From: an uncultured Ignavibacteria bacterium
GTDB taxonomy: Bacteria; Bacteroidota; Ignavibacteria; SZUA-365
Length of the DNA: 64,000 bases
Direction: 5' to 3'
NCBI GenBank assembly: GCA_913061095.1
Contig: CAJXVM010000003.1
Span: 124,001 to 188,000, forward strand
A program made the position numbers and the translations under genes. Of this stretch, positions 1 through 9,694 are shown one piece after another. Under the pieces are notes generated by a model. That model had not been told where the DNA came from, did not search any database, and saw only the letters and a list, made by a program, of their open reading frames with translations. Numbering within the stretch: the stretch's first letter is position 1; every line of letters starts with the position of its first letter.

Positions 1-818
1 AGCGCCGCTGGCTTCCCGCCCTCGCCTCCGCGGAGAGCATCGGCTGCTTCGGGCTGACCGAACCCGATCACGGATCCGATCCCGGCGGCATGGTCACGCG
101 CGCCGTGCGCGACGGCGACTCGTTCGTGCTCAACGGCGCGAAGATGTGGATCACCAACGGCACCATCGCCGACGTGGCCGTGGTCTGGGCGAAGCTCGAC
201 GGCGAGGTGCGCGGTTTTCTGGTGGAAAAGGGCACTCCCGGATTCACCGCCCCCGAGATGAAAGGCAAACACTCGCTACGGGCGTCCGTGACATCGGAGC
301 TTGTATTCCAGGACTGCCGCATCCCCGCGGAAAACATATTGCCCGGGGCGAAGGGACTCAAGGCGCCGCTTTCCTGCCTGACACAGGCCCGATACGGGAT
401 TTCGTGGGGTGCCATCGGGGCCGCGACCGCCTGTTACGAAACCGCGCTCGACTATGCGAAAACGCGCACACAGTTCGACCGGCCTATCGCCTCCTTCCAG
501 CTCGTGCAGCAGAAGCTGACCTTCATGGAAACCGAGATCACAAAGGCGCGACTGCTGTCGCTGCATCTCGGGCGCCTGCAGGACCAGCAGAAGGCGACAT
601 TCTACCATGTCTCCATGGCCAAGCGCAACAACGTGGACATCGCACTGCAGATCGCGCGCATGGCCCGCGACGTGCTCGGCGCCAACGGCATTCTCGACGA
701 ATACCCCGTCATGCGCCACATGAACAACCTCGAAAGCGTGCGGACATACGAAGGCACGCATGACATTCATACACTGATCATCGGACAGGCGATCACCGGC
801 ATCGCCGCGTACACATAG
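1..818 (+). CDS. gcdH: glutaryl-CoA dehydrogenase, C-terminal part (5' end outside window)
   Basis: The frame is open from base 3, so the gene starts upstream of the window; the ATG at 90 is internal. Before it the frame reads CFGLTEPDHGSDPGGM, the FAD/substrate loop of acyl-CoA dehydrogenases in the form typical of glutaryl-CoA dehydrogenase. The C-terminal helical domain contains ARYGISWG, a KRNN segment and TYEGTHDIH, whose Glu is the expected catalytic base, and it ends in a GQAITGIAAY segment as in GcdH. The family oxidatively decarboxylates glutaryl-CoA to crotonyl-CoA in lysine/tryptophan degradation, using FAD. The arginine that separates decarboxylating from non-decarboxylating members lies outside the window, so the exact reaction is inferred from overall similarity. 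It ends 24 bases before guaB. Confidence 0.85.
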   Translation, partial: RRWLPALASAESIGCFGLTEPDHGSDPGGMVTRAVRDGDSFVLNGAKMWITNGTIADVAVVWAKLDGEVRGFLVEKGTPGFTAPEMKGKHSLRASVTSELVFQDCRIPAENILPGAKGLKAPLSCLTQARYGISWGAIGAATACYETALDYAKTRTQFDRPIASFQLVQQKLTFMETEITKARLLSLHLGRLQDQQKATFYHVSMAKRNNVDIALQIARMARDVLGANGILDEYPVMRHMNNLESVRTYEGTHDIHTLIIGQAITGIAAYT

Positions 819-2315
<1,497 letters not shown>

Positions 2316-2324
2316 AACGGCAAA

Positions 2325-2449
2325 TTATCCACACGATACGCGTTTTGCTAGAGGCCACTTCGGGATAAAAACAGTCCCAATTCATGCTGTTTTGGCCTGT
2401 TTTTGCTGTTTCCACACAGTTATCCACAGTTTTCCCTCACTTATCCACA
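2325..2449 (+). promoter_or_regulatory. cluster of three perfect DnaA boxes
   Basis: Three exact copies of TTATCCACA, all on the + strand, lie at 2325-2333, 2420-2428 and 2441-2449. They are in the 205-base gap between guaB and the next probable start codon. The last two are only 12 bases apart and a weaker relative (GTTTCCACA) lies at 2408. The sequence between boxes one and two is locally rich in A/T runs (ATAAAAA, TTTTGG, GTTTTTG) for such a GC-rich window. TTATCCACA is the high-affinity DnaA site of bacteria in general. The cluster could be part of a replication origin, a DnaA-titrating locus, or a DnaA-controlled promoter for the downstream gene. The sites are seen; the role is inferred. 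Confidence 0.6.
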
Positions 2450-2520
2450 CCCCTGTGCGTACAACGAGTCCACGGCGGTTGCCAGATGCAGACGAAGCGG
2501 AGCGACGCAGACAGGTCGCG

Positions 2521-3576
2521 ATGCGGGTGCTGCAGCGACACCTCTCCGAAGGTGTCTGCGACGCGCTGCTGGTGACACATCTGCCGCATGTGCGGTATCT
2601 CAGCGGGTTCACCGGTTCGAACGGCTGGCTGCTCGTGCGGAAACGCTCTGCCGTGCTGCTCACCGATCCGCGCTACCGCGAGCAGGCGGAAGAGGAAGTG
2701 GCCGGCGCGCGCGTGCATATTGTGGCCGGTCGCACGATGACCGCGGCGCTGGCCGAGGGGCTTCTGCGGCGCGTACGCGAACTGGGCGTGGAGGCGGCAC
2801 ATCTCGATTACATCACCTTCACCAATCTGCGCAAGACACTCGATCCCGTGCGGCTCGTGCCGCTGCATGACGCCGTCGAGGAGCAGCGAAGTGTGAAATT
2901 CCCCGACGAAATTTCATTCATCCAGCGTGCCGTGCGCATCAGCGAACGGGTGTGGGAGGAAGTGCTGCCTCTCCTGCGTCCGGGCGTGCGGGAGTTCGAG
3001 ATCGCCGCGGAGATCACCTATCGGCAGCGGCTGCACGGAGCGGACGGCGATGCCTTTCCTCCCATCGTCCTCTTCGGCGCCCGCAGCTCCCTGATTCACG
3101 GACAGCCTTCCGCCGCGCGGCTGCGCGCGGGCCAGCCGGTACTGATGGATTTCGGCTGCCGGGTAAACGGCTACGTCAGCGACATCACGCGCACGGTATT
3201 TCTCGGCTACGCATCGCGACGGATGCGAGCCATCTACCGCATCGTCCGGGACGCGCAGGAACTCGGACGCAGCGAAATACGCGAAGGACTCCCGGCGGAT
3301 GCTCTCGACCGAATCGTCCGCTCATACATCGCGGAGCAGGGCTTCGGAACATACTTCGAGCATGGGCTCGGTCACGGTATCGGACTGGAAGTGCACGAAC
3401 AGCCGACACTCTCCTGGCGAAGCAGCGAGCCGCTTGAAGCAGGTAACACGGTCACCATCGAGCCCGGCATCTATCTCCCCGGCGTCGGTGGGGTACGCAT
3501 CGAAGACGATATGCTCGTGACCGCCTCCGGCGCGGAGTCTCTCACCAGCCTGCCACGCGAACTGGTGGTGCTGTGA
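2521..3576 (+). CDS. M24 family metallopeptidase (Xaa-Pro aminopeptidase-like)
   Basis: A pita-bread-fold aminopeptidase that removes N-terminal residues from peptides with proline at position 2. The N-terminal creatinase-like domain holds DALLV and VRYLSGFTGSNG. The C-terminal catalytic domain keeps all five dinuclear metal ligands: Asp in LMDFGCRVNGYVSD, Asp in SDITRT, His in HGLGHGIGLEVHE, Glu in TIEPGIY and Glu in VRIEDD. The frame is open back to 2263, overlapping guaB, but that extension has no family similarity and runs through the DnaA-box region. ATG 2521 gives 351 aa, the usual length; GTG 2455 and TTG 2479 are alternatives and none has a clear ribosome site. The downstream glycosyltransferase starts at the stop codon. 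Confidence 0.88.
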   Translation: MRVLQRHLSEGVCDALLVTHLPHVRYLSGFTGSNGWLLVRKRSAVLLTDPRYREQAEEEVAGARVHIVAGRTMTAALAEGLLRRVRELGVEAAHLDYITFTNLRKTLDPVRLVPLHDAVEEQRSVKFPDEISFIQRAVRISERVWEEVLPLLRPGVREFEIAAEITYRQRLHGADGDAFPPIVLFGARSSLIHGQPSAARLRAGQPVLMDFGCRVNGYVSDITRTVFLGYASRRMRAIYRIVRDAQELGRSEIREGLPADALDRIVRSYIAEQGFGTYFEHGLGHGIGLEVHEQPTLSWRSSEPLEAGNTVTIEPGIYLPGVGGVRIEDDMLVTASGAESLTSLPRELVVL

Positions 3577-3578
3577 TC

Positions 3579-4961
3579 ATGCCCGACACGCGCAACATCC
3601 ACCGAGTGCTCATCGTGGCGTACTACTTCCCGCCGCTGGGACTCAGCGGTGTGCAGCGCACGCTGAAATTCGTGAAATACCTCCCGCAGTTCGGCTGGGA
3701 GCCGGTCGTGCTGACCGTCGAAGACCGCGGATACTTCGCGAAGGATGACTCGCTGCTGAAGGAACTCGAGGGATTGCCGGTCGAGGTCATCCGCACACCG
3801 TCGATGGATCCGCTGCATTTCTTCCGCCGAAAAAACGTCGTGCGCATGCCCTCGGGAAAATCACTCGGTCTGCTCGGCAAACTCAGCCAGGCCGTGTTCA
3901 TCCCTGACAACAAGGTCGGCTGGAAAAAGTACGCGGTGGACGCGGCCATGCGCGCCACGGAGCAGCACCCCGTCGATGCCATTTTCGCGACCGCGCCGCC
4001 GTATACGGATTTCCTCATCGGCGCCGAACTCAAGCGCCGCACGGGACTGCCGCTCGTCCTCGATTACAGGGATGCGTGGCTGGCCAATCCCCTGCACAGC
4101 TACATCACGCCGCTGCACCGTTCGATGCACCGGCATCTTGAACAGCGCGTCCTCCGCACGGCCGACCGCATCATTGCCATCAACCGTCCGATCAAGGAGC
4201 AGACACTCACCGCCTATCCTTTTCTCCGTCATCATGACGTACAGATCATTTCGCAGGGATTCGACCAGGCGGATTTCGAGGGTCTGCAGCGCAGGCGCCG
4301 CGACGATGGCGTCCTTCGCATCCTGCATGCCGGCACGTTCTACTATAATCGCACGCCGGCACATATGCTCCGCGCGCTCAGGGCCGTGTTCGATGCGCAT
4401 CCCGCCCTGCGCGGCCGCATCGAGCTGCACCTGGCCGGGAGCCGGCGCGACGAAGACGTGCGACACGTGGAATCGCTCGCGCTTGGCGATGCAGTGCACA
4501 TGCATGGATACCTGCCGCATCGCGAGACCATTCAGCAACTGCTCGACGCCGACGTTCTCTGGCTCATGATCGGGCACGGCCGGGGCGAGGAGATGATGTC
4601 CACCGGCAAGCTGTACGAATACCTCGGCGCCTGCCGCACAATTTTCGCAACCGTTCCCGAGGGCGCGGCGCGGCAGGTGCTCGCAAAGTGCGGCGGGGCA
4701 GTATTCGCGCCGCCCGACGACGAAGACAGCATTGCGGAGCAGCTTGTCTCCTTGTATGAACTTCACAAAAATCATAGATTGCCTGCTCCGTCGTACGCAT
4801 ATGCGGAGCAATTCGAGCGGCGTGCGCTGAGCGGACAGCTCGCCACTCTGTTCGCCTCCCTTCTCGAGGCGGATCCGCACGGCGCCCGTATTCGCACCCG
4901 GGTTGCGGGGCGCGCTCCAGCGCATGATCACGATACTCCCACATCGTCTGATGCATCATGA
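3579..4961 (+). CDS. GT4-like glycosyltransferase
   Basis: A protein of about 460 aa with the GT-B two-domain layout of family 4 glycosyltransferases. The N-terminal Rossmann domain begins with VLIVAYYFPPLGLSGVQRT and contains LVLDYRDAW, a typical acceptor-side motif. The C-terminal donor domain has ILHAGTFYY, HLAGSRRDEDVRHV, MHGYLP and a STGKLYEYLGACRTIFATV stretch that carries the nucleotide-sugar-binding Glu residues. It probably transfers a sugar to a polysaccharide, glycan or lipid on the inner face of the membrane; donor and acceptor are unknown. A GTG at 3573, overlapping the previous stop, is an alternative start. The 3' end overlaps purD by four bases, so the genes are translationally coupled. 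Confidence 0.85.
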   Translation: MPDTRNIHRVLIVAYYFPPLGLSGVQRTLKFVKYLPQFGWEPVVLTVEDRGYFAKDDSLLKELEGLPVEVIRTPSMDPLHFFRRKNVVRMPSGKSLGLLGKLSQAVFIPDNKVGWKKYAVDAAMRATEQHPVDAIFATAPPYTDFLIGAELKRRTGLPLVLDYRDAWLANPLHSYITPLHRSMHRHLEQRVLRTADRIIAINRPIKEQTLTAYPFLRHHDVQIISQGFDQADFEGLQRRRRDDGVLRILHAGTFYYNRTPAHMLRALRAVFDAHPALRGRIELHLAGSRRDEDVRHVESLALGDAVHMHGYLPHRETIQQLLDADVLWLMIGHGRGEEMMSTGKLYEYLGACRTIFATVPEGAARQVLAKCGGAVFAPPDDEDSIAEQLVSLYELHKNHRLPAPSYAYAEQFERRALSGQLATLFASLLEADPHGARIRTRVAGRAPAHDHDTPTSSDAS

Positions 4962-6241
4962 ACATCCTCGTTATCGGCAACGGCGGCCGTGAGCACGCCA
5001 TCTGCTGGAAACTCAAGCACAGCAAGGACATCACCAATCTCTTCATCGCGCCGGGGAATGCCGGCACGGCATCACTCGGCCGCAACGTCGCGATCAAACC
5101 CACCGACATCCCCGCCCTCCTGGCGTTCGCCCGAAAGGAATCGATCGATCTCACCATCGTCGGGCCGGAAGCTCCGCTCGCGGAAGGCATTGTCGATACG
5201 TTCCGCGCCGAGGGACTGCGCATCTTCGGTCCCACCCGCTCCGCGGCGCAGCTTGAAACAAGCAAGGCCTTCGCGAAAGATTTCATGAAGCGGCATCATA
5301 TTCCGACCGCGTCCTATGAGGTATTCCGCGCGGGTGAGGAAGAGCGTCTGGCGCAGCACCTGCGCGCCGCCTCCTATCCGCTGGTGCTGAAGGCCGACGG
5401 ACTCGCGGGCGGCAAGGGCGTGCTCATCGTCGAAACCGAGAAGGAAGCGCTGCAGAATGCCACGGCCATGCTGCGCGGTGACGCGTTCGGTGAAGCCGGC
5501 GCAACGCTGGTAGTGGAGGAATTCCTCCGCGGCATCGAGGCGTCGGTATTCGCGCTGACCGACGGCACGCGCTTCGTGACGCTCGCTCCGGCGCAGGATC
5601 ACAAGCGCATTCTCGATAATGATCTGGGCAAGAACACAGGCGGAATGGGGGCCTTTGCACCGACACCGCACATGCCGACGGAAATTCTCGCCGATGTGAA
5701 AATCCGCATCATCAAGCCGGTGCTCGACGGCATGCGCGCCGACGGCATCCCCTATACCGGCGTTCTGTATGTCGGTCTGATGCTCACCGAGGACGGACCC
5801 AAGGTCCTTGAATTCAACTGCCGCTTTGGCGATCCGGAAACACAGGTCGTGCTGCCCCTGATCGATTACGACCTCGCCGTGCTGCTGCGAGACATCGCCG
5901 ACGGCACGCTGCAGCTGAGCCGTCTTCCGCTGCACGACGCAAACGCTGTCTGTGTGGTCATCGCTTCGAGCGGGTATCCCGGCTCCTACGACACCGGCAA
6001 AGTCATCTCCGGGCTCGACAGCATCGACGAGGAGAAGGAAGGCGTCCTCGTCTTCCATGCGGGCACGCGCCATGATGGCGACCGCATCCTTACTTCCGGC
6101 GGACGCGTCCTCGGCGTAACCGCGCTCGGGGAGGACCGGGACTTCGCCGCGAGCATCCGTCTCGCATACAACGCCGTCAGCCGCATCCGCTTCGATGGTG
6201 CCTATTACCGCACCGATATCGGGCGCAAGGCCCTCGACTGA
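4958..6241 (+). CDS. purD: phosphoribosylamine--glycine ligase
   Basis: A 427-aa protein of normal length for GAR synthetase, an ATP-grasp enzyme that joins phosphoribosylamine to glycine in the second step of de novo purine synthesis. Visible signatures are the start MNILVIGNGGREHAICW, the VGPEAPLAEGIVD segment, the ATP-grasp lid PLVLKADGLAGGKGV, the AQDHKRI motif, NTGGMGA, and the metal-binding end LEFNCRFGDPETQ. It starts inside the ATGA overlap with the glycosyltransferase gene. Its position with guaB nearby suggests co-expression with nucleotide synthesis, but the neighbours are functionally mixed. Confidence 0.97.
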   Translation: MNILVIGNGGREHAICWKLKHSKDITNLFIAPGNAGTASLGRNVAIKPTDIPALLAFARKESIDLTIVGPEAPLAEGIVDTFRAEGLRIFGPTRSAAQLETSKAFAKDFMKRHHIPTASYEVFRAGEEERLAQHLRAASYPLVLKADGLAGGKGVLIVETEKEALQNATAMLRGDAFGEAGATLVVEEFLRGIEASVFALTDGTRFVTLAPAQDHKRILDNDLGKNTGGMGAFAPTPHMPTEILADVKIRIIKPVLDGMRADGIPYTGVLYVGLMLTEDGPKVLEFNCRFGDPETQVVLPLIDYDLAVLLRDIADGTLQLSRLPLHDANAVCVVIASSGYPGSYDTGKVISGLDSIDEEKEGVLVFHAGTRHDGDRILTSGGRVLGVTALGEDRDFAASIRLAYNAVSRIRFDGAYYRTDIGRKALD

Positions 6242-6275
6242 ATCGTGTACGCATCAATCACCATCCGCACACGCC

Positions 6276-6662
6276 ATGAGCAGGACGCAGAAATCTCTCG
6301 CTGAAAAGTGGGGTATCATTCCCTGGCTGAAAATCCGCATCGACCGGGAGCCCGCTTTCCTCAAGGACCTTGTCGAGCCGCTGTGCGACGACAACAAGAT
6401 CGTCCGGCAGGGCGTCTGCGACATCGCGTTCGTCGCGCCCACTTCCGCCGCCGAATGGAAGCAGAAAGCACGGCGCCTGAAACCCGCCATCGATCCCGAC
6501 GGTGTCATCTGGGTCATTTATCCGCGGGAGCCATTCCGGGAGAAATACGATTTCGATGGCAGTCTCGAGGAAATGGTGGAGATCGTTCAGGATCTCGGTC
6601 TGCGCAACGGTCGCCGCGCCTCGGTCAACGACGAACTCAATTCCGTCTGCTTCCACCTCTGA
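6276..6662 (+). CDS. small cytosolic protein, DUF3052-like
   Basis: A 128-aa soluble protein with no signal peptide or membrane segment. The sequence KWGIIPWLKI near the start and the later DPDGVIWVIYPRE resemble the beginning and the glycine-tryptophan-proline strand of DUF3052-type proteins, but the similarity is weak and the function of that family is unknown. ATG 6276 is chosen because the sequence upstream in this frame has no family-like content. The gene lies 34 bases after purD and 15 bases before the epimerase gene, so it probably belongs to the same transcript. Confidence 0.6.
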   Translation: MSRTQKSLAEKWGIIPWLKIRIDREPAFLKDLVEPLCDDNKIVRQGVCDIAFVAPTSAAEWKQKARRLKPAIDPDGVIWVIYPREPFREKYDFDGSLEEMVEIVQDLGLRNGRRASVNDELNSVCFHL

Positions 6663-6677
6663 CGGTGGGATGTCCGC

Positions 6678-7781
6678 ATGGCACGTATCCTCACCGTCAT
6701 CGGCACCCGTCCGCAGTACATCAAGTACGCTGCGATCGCCGCGGCAGGATCGCTGCCGTGGGAGGAGATCCTCGTGGATACGGGGCAGCATTATGACAGC
6801 GCGCTTTCTCGCGTGTTTCTCGAGGAATATGCGCTCCCCCGCCCGCGGCATACACTGGAGGCCGGTGACCTGAACGGCCTTCCCCGCCTTGCATCGCTGC
6901 TGCGCCAGCTGGATCCCCTCGTCGCCGAACACACGCCCGACGCGCTGCTCTGCTTCGGTGATACCGACAGCACGCTGGCAGCCGCGATCGCCGCCGTACA
7001 GCATGGCGTTCCCGTGCTCCACGTTGAGGCCGGTGAACGCAGCCGTGACCGTGACGGCAGGCGCATTCATCCCTCAACCGCGCCCGAGGAGGCCAACCGC
7101 ATTACCACCGATCACCTCTCCTCCCTGCTGCTCTGCTCCACCGCCGGCGCGGCGGAGAACCTGGCGGGCGAGCAGGTCCAGGGCGACGTGCGCCTCTGCG
7201 GCGACATCCTGTTTGATCTTTTCCTGCAGGTCCGCGACCGCCTGCCCGCTCCGGCGCAGGTATTGCGTGGCAAGGCTGATGACATCGATCCCGCCGCACC
7301 ATACGCACTGTGCACGGTGCACCGTGCCGTCAACACCGACGACACCGACCGTCTGCGCCTGCTGATCCAGACACTTGATTCACTGGATATCCCCGTCCTT
7401 CTCCCCCTGCATCCCCGTACACAGGCTCGCATGCGCGAAGCCGACATCCATCCCACGGACGGTGCGCTGCTGCTGCTGCCTCCACTCGGACATCGCGACA
7501 CGCTCTCCCTTCTGCGCGACGCCCGTGTCGCGATCACCGACTCGGGCGGATTGACGCGCGAGGCGTTCTGGAGCGGCGTACCTTCGATCTGTCTCGACGA
7601 CGCCACGGCCTGGCATGAGCTCTGCGGCATCGGCTGGTGCACGCTGACCGGCGTCAATCCACGCCTCATCCATGCCGCACTGGCAGAATCTGCGCCGGCG
7701 ATCCATCCCGACGGGCTCTTCGGCGACGGAAACGCCGCCTCCCGTGTCATCACCGCAATATCGGATTTCCTCAATCGCTGA
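6678..7781 (+). CDS. wecB: UDP-N-acetylglucosamine 2-epimerase (non-hydrolysing)
   Basis: A 367-aa GT-B fold enzyme that interconverts UDP-GlcNAc and UDP-ManNAc for surface polysaccharide synthesis. Clear family motifs: the start VIGTRPQYIKYA, the TGQHYD loop, GDTDSTLAAA, HVEAGERS and TAPEEANRI (MPEEINR in most members), CTVHRAVN with the catalytic His region, and TDSGGLTREAFW close to the C-terminus. The HVEAG to PEE spacing is longer than I expect (DRDGRRIHPS), which may mark a subfamily. With the glycosyltransferase at 3579 it suggests a small glycan-synthesis group. No terminator is visible after the stop. Confidence 0.9.
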   Translation: MARILTVIGTRPQYIKYAAIAAAGSLPWEEILVDTGQHYDSALSRVFLEEYALPRPRHTLEAGDLNGLPRLASLLRQLDPLVAEHTPDALLCFGDTDSTLAAAIAAVQHGVPVLHVEAGERSRDRDGRRIHPSTAPEEANRITTDHLSSLLLCSTAGAAENLAGEQVQGDVRLCGDILFDLFLQVRDRLPAPAQVLRGKADDIDPAAPYALCTVHRAVNTDDTDRLRLLIQTLDSLDIPVLLPLHPRTQARMREADIHPTDGALLLLPPLGHRDTLSLLRDARVAITDSGGLTREAFWSGVPSICLDDATAWHELCGIGWCTLTGVNPRLIHAALAESAPAIHPDGLFGDGNAASRVITAISDFLNR

Positions 7782-7893
7782 GCCGTCCACGGTCACCCGT
7801 TGCCGGATGCGGGATGACGCAGGCACGATCTCTTCGCGGTCTTCGCAGCGGCACCGCCGGGCATCGCTCCGAGAAGAATCATGTTTCGGCGGG

Positions 7894-7924
7894 GGCATGC
7901 TTCGACGGGCTCCGCGTGACGAGG
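7894..7924 (+). repeat. dispersed intergenic repeat, type B
   Basis: The stretch GGCATGCTTCGACGGGCTCC, continuing to GACGAGG, nearly repeats at 50715-50744; the core GCTTCGACAGGCT also appears inverted at 48769-48786. It lies in the 154-base gap between the convergent wecB and membrane-protein genes, just outside the stop of the latter. It resembles REP-like intergenic elements. Confidence 0.55.
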
Positions 7925-7935
7925 CTACCTCGCCG

Positions 7936-8445
7936 TCAGAGTGAACCGTCGCTGGGATATTCGCCGGCCAGGTGCCTGCGCATGAAATCAAAGATGCTGC
8001 CGAGCAGCGAAAGAGAGCCGATTACAATCACGGCGATGATCCACGGTTTCGAGGCATCATGCAGCGTGTAGCTGCCCCAGTACGCAACGTCCTGCCACGG
8101 CGAATCGAATCCGAGCCAGATCACGATGATCAGCAGCAGCAGGACGACGAGCGCATGCAGTGTCATCGCCAGCCAGCGTCCCCGGCGCGTCAGAGAGGTC
8201 AGCATCTGGAACTTGTAGAGAAAGATGAAGAAAACCAGGATTCCCACAATGCCGACGGATATCGCGACGAGACCGCGGATATCCTGATCTTCCGGCCAGA
8301 GCCGCAGCGCGCTCAGAACACAGAGCGCTGCGACGGTCAGGGGCAGCGTCAATGAAATGGCAAGCAGAAACGCACGGGAATAGAAGCGATTCCTGCGCTC
8401 CTGCAGGCGCTGCCGTTCATCTGCAGATACTGTCCGTTCATCCAT
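7936..8445 (-). CDS. small integral membrane protein of unknown function
   Basis: A 169-aa protein with four predicted membrane-spanning segments (about residues 25-48, 58-80, 92-112 and 134-155) and short charged ends. The third segment is a long aliphatic run (ALVVLLLLIIVIW). I do not recognise a family. It is the last gene of a - strand group and starts 25 bases after the stop of the phospholipase D-like lipoprotein, so it may be co-transcribed with it. Confidence 0.65.
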   Translation of the reverse strand: MDERTVSADERQRLQERRNRFYSRAFLLAISLTLPLTVAALCVLSALRLWPEDQDIRGLVAISVGIVGILVFFIFLYKFQMLTSLTRRGRWLAMTLHALVVLLLLIIVIWLGFDSPWQDVAYWGSYTLHDASKPWIIAVIVIGSLSLLGSIFDFMRRHLAGEYPSDGSL

Positions 8446-8470
8446 CAGAAGATTTTCCGTTCGTTCTGAC

Positions 8471-9694
8471 TTACATTCCGCTGCCGTTGTCCCGCCTGCG
8501 GGGCTCGTAGGTCTTCTCCGGATCCATCACCGAGACGTACGGACCGTCCCAACTGCGGCTGAACTTGTCGCACAGTATGCCGACGTATGCACTCGAGGTC
8601 AGCATGATGCCGGCATTGCGTGATGCCAGGAAAGAGTCGCGCGACCAGTTGCCGGTACCGATCCAGGCCCTGTCGGTGTCGACAAGCAGATACTTGCAGT
8701 GCTCTACCCGCGCAAAGGTGATGAAACCGCTGCTATGCTCAGGGATGGAAGAAATCCTGACCGTTACGTTCGGTGTCTCCTGCAGGGCTTTGAGGTCCTG
8801 CTGCTGGTCCGGATTCAGGGACCAGTCGGAGACGAGCACATGCACCTGCACACCGCGCTCCGCCGCCGCACGCACTTCCGCCTCCAGCGGCGCATGGGTG
8901 CGATACGATAGCAGGGCAAGGCTGATGGAGTCCTGTGCACCGCGTATCAGTCGCTGCAGGGCCTCCTGATCCCAGATCAGTCCGTCCGGCAGCATATTGT
9001 GCGGACTGAACACCGGTGTGATCTCATGCCGTCCGAGTGAATCCTCGATGATGACCGGAAAGGCTTCGGTGAAGATGCCAACGGAAACGGCCGCCTCACC
9101 GATGTTGGCACCGCCGGCAAGCTCCCAGTCGAAATTGAACAACTGTGAAAATGCCGCAGCAACAGGCATGGAGCGGATACGTACGCCCAGTTCGTTGATA
9201 TGCGTCAGCGCCCGCCAGTCCCAGTTCTGGCTGCCCACAAAGACCGTTCGGTCATCGACGATGAAATATTTCGCGTGATGCACGCCGCCGGAGATTCCGC
9301 TGACATCATAGATGCGCACATCCGCCCCCGGTGTCTCGCGGAGCCGAAGCAGGGTGGCGGGATAGATTTCTTCGAATTTTCTTTCCGCGAGAATGCGGAC
9401 CTGCACGCCGCGCGCTCCGGCCTCGATGACGGCATCGATCATCGGCTCAAGCGCCTGGCCGGCACTGTCGGCAATGTAGAATTGCGCGATATCAAGTGTC
9501 CGTTTAGCACTGTTGATCATCTCGAGCCAGATGTCTTCCGTCCGGGGGATATCAGGGCTGTCGAGGTTCGTTTCCACGGGGATGCTCTCCACCAGCGTCA
9601 TCGACGCAGGTGGAATCGCCTGTTGCTCCTCCCCGCCGCAGGCGGAGAAAAAAAGAGCGACAAGGAAAGACAGGAAAAGGTGCCGAAGATGCAT
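8471..9694 (-). CDS. phospholipase D-like lipoprotein with two HKD motifs
   Basis: A 407-aa envelope protein. Residues 1-19 form a lipoprotein signal with a lipobox (FFSAC), so Cys19 is probably lipidated. Two phospholipase D / nuclease half-domains follow. The first has H140, K142 and D147 in HHAKYFIVDD, followed by GSQNW; the second has H332, K334 and D339 in EHCKYLLVDT, followed by GTGNW. Both HxK(x)4D motifs are intact, so it should be catalytically active on phosphodiesters (lipid or nucleic acid; the substrate cannot be told). Its ATG overlaps the stop of the aldehyde dehydrogenase gene by one base, so the two are coupled. Confidence 0.9.
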   Translation of the reverse strand: MHLRHLFLSFLVALFFSACGGEEQQAIPPASMTLVESIPVETNLDSPDIPRTEDIWLEMINSAKRTLDIAQFYIADSAGQALEPMIDAVIEAGARGVQVRILAERKFEEIYPATLLRLRETPGADVRIYDVSGISGGVHHAKYFIVDDRTVFVGSQNWDWRALTHINELGVRIRSMPVAAAFSQLFNFDWELAGGANIGEAAVSVGIFTEAFPVIIEDSLGRHEITPVFSPHNMLPDGLIWDQEALQRLIRGAQDSISLALLSYRTHAPLEAEVRAAAERGVQVHVLVSDWSLNPDQQQDLKALQETPNVTVRISSIPEHSSGFITFARVEHCKYLLVDTDRAWIGTGNWSRDSFLASRNAGIMLTSSAYVGILCDKFSRSWDGPYVSVMDPEKTYEPRRRDNGSGM

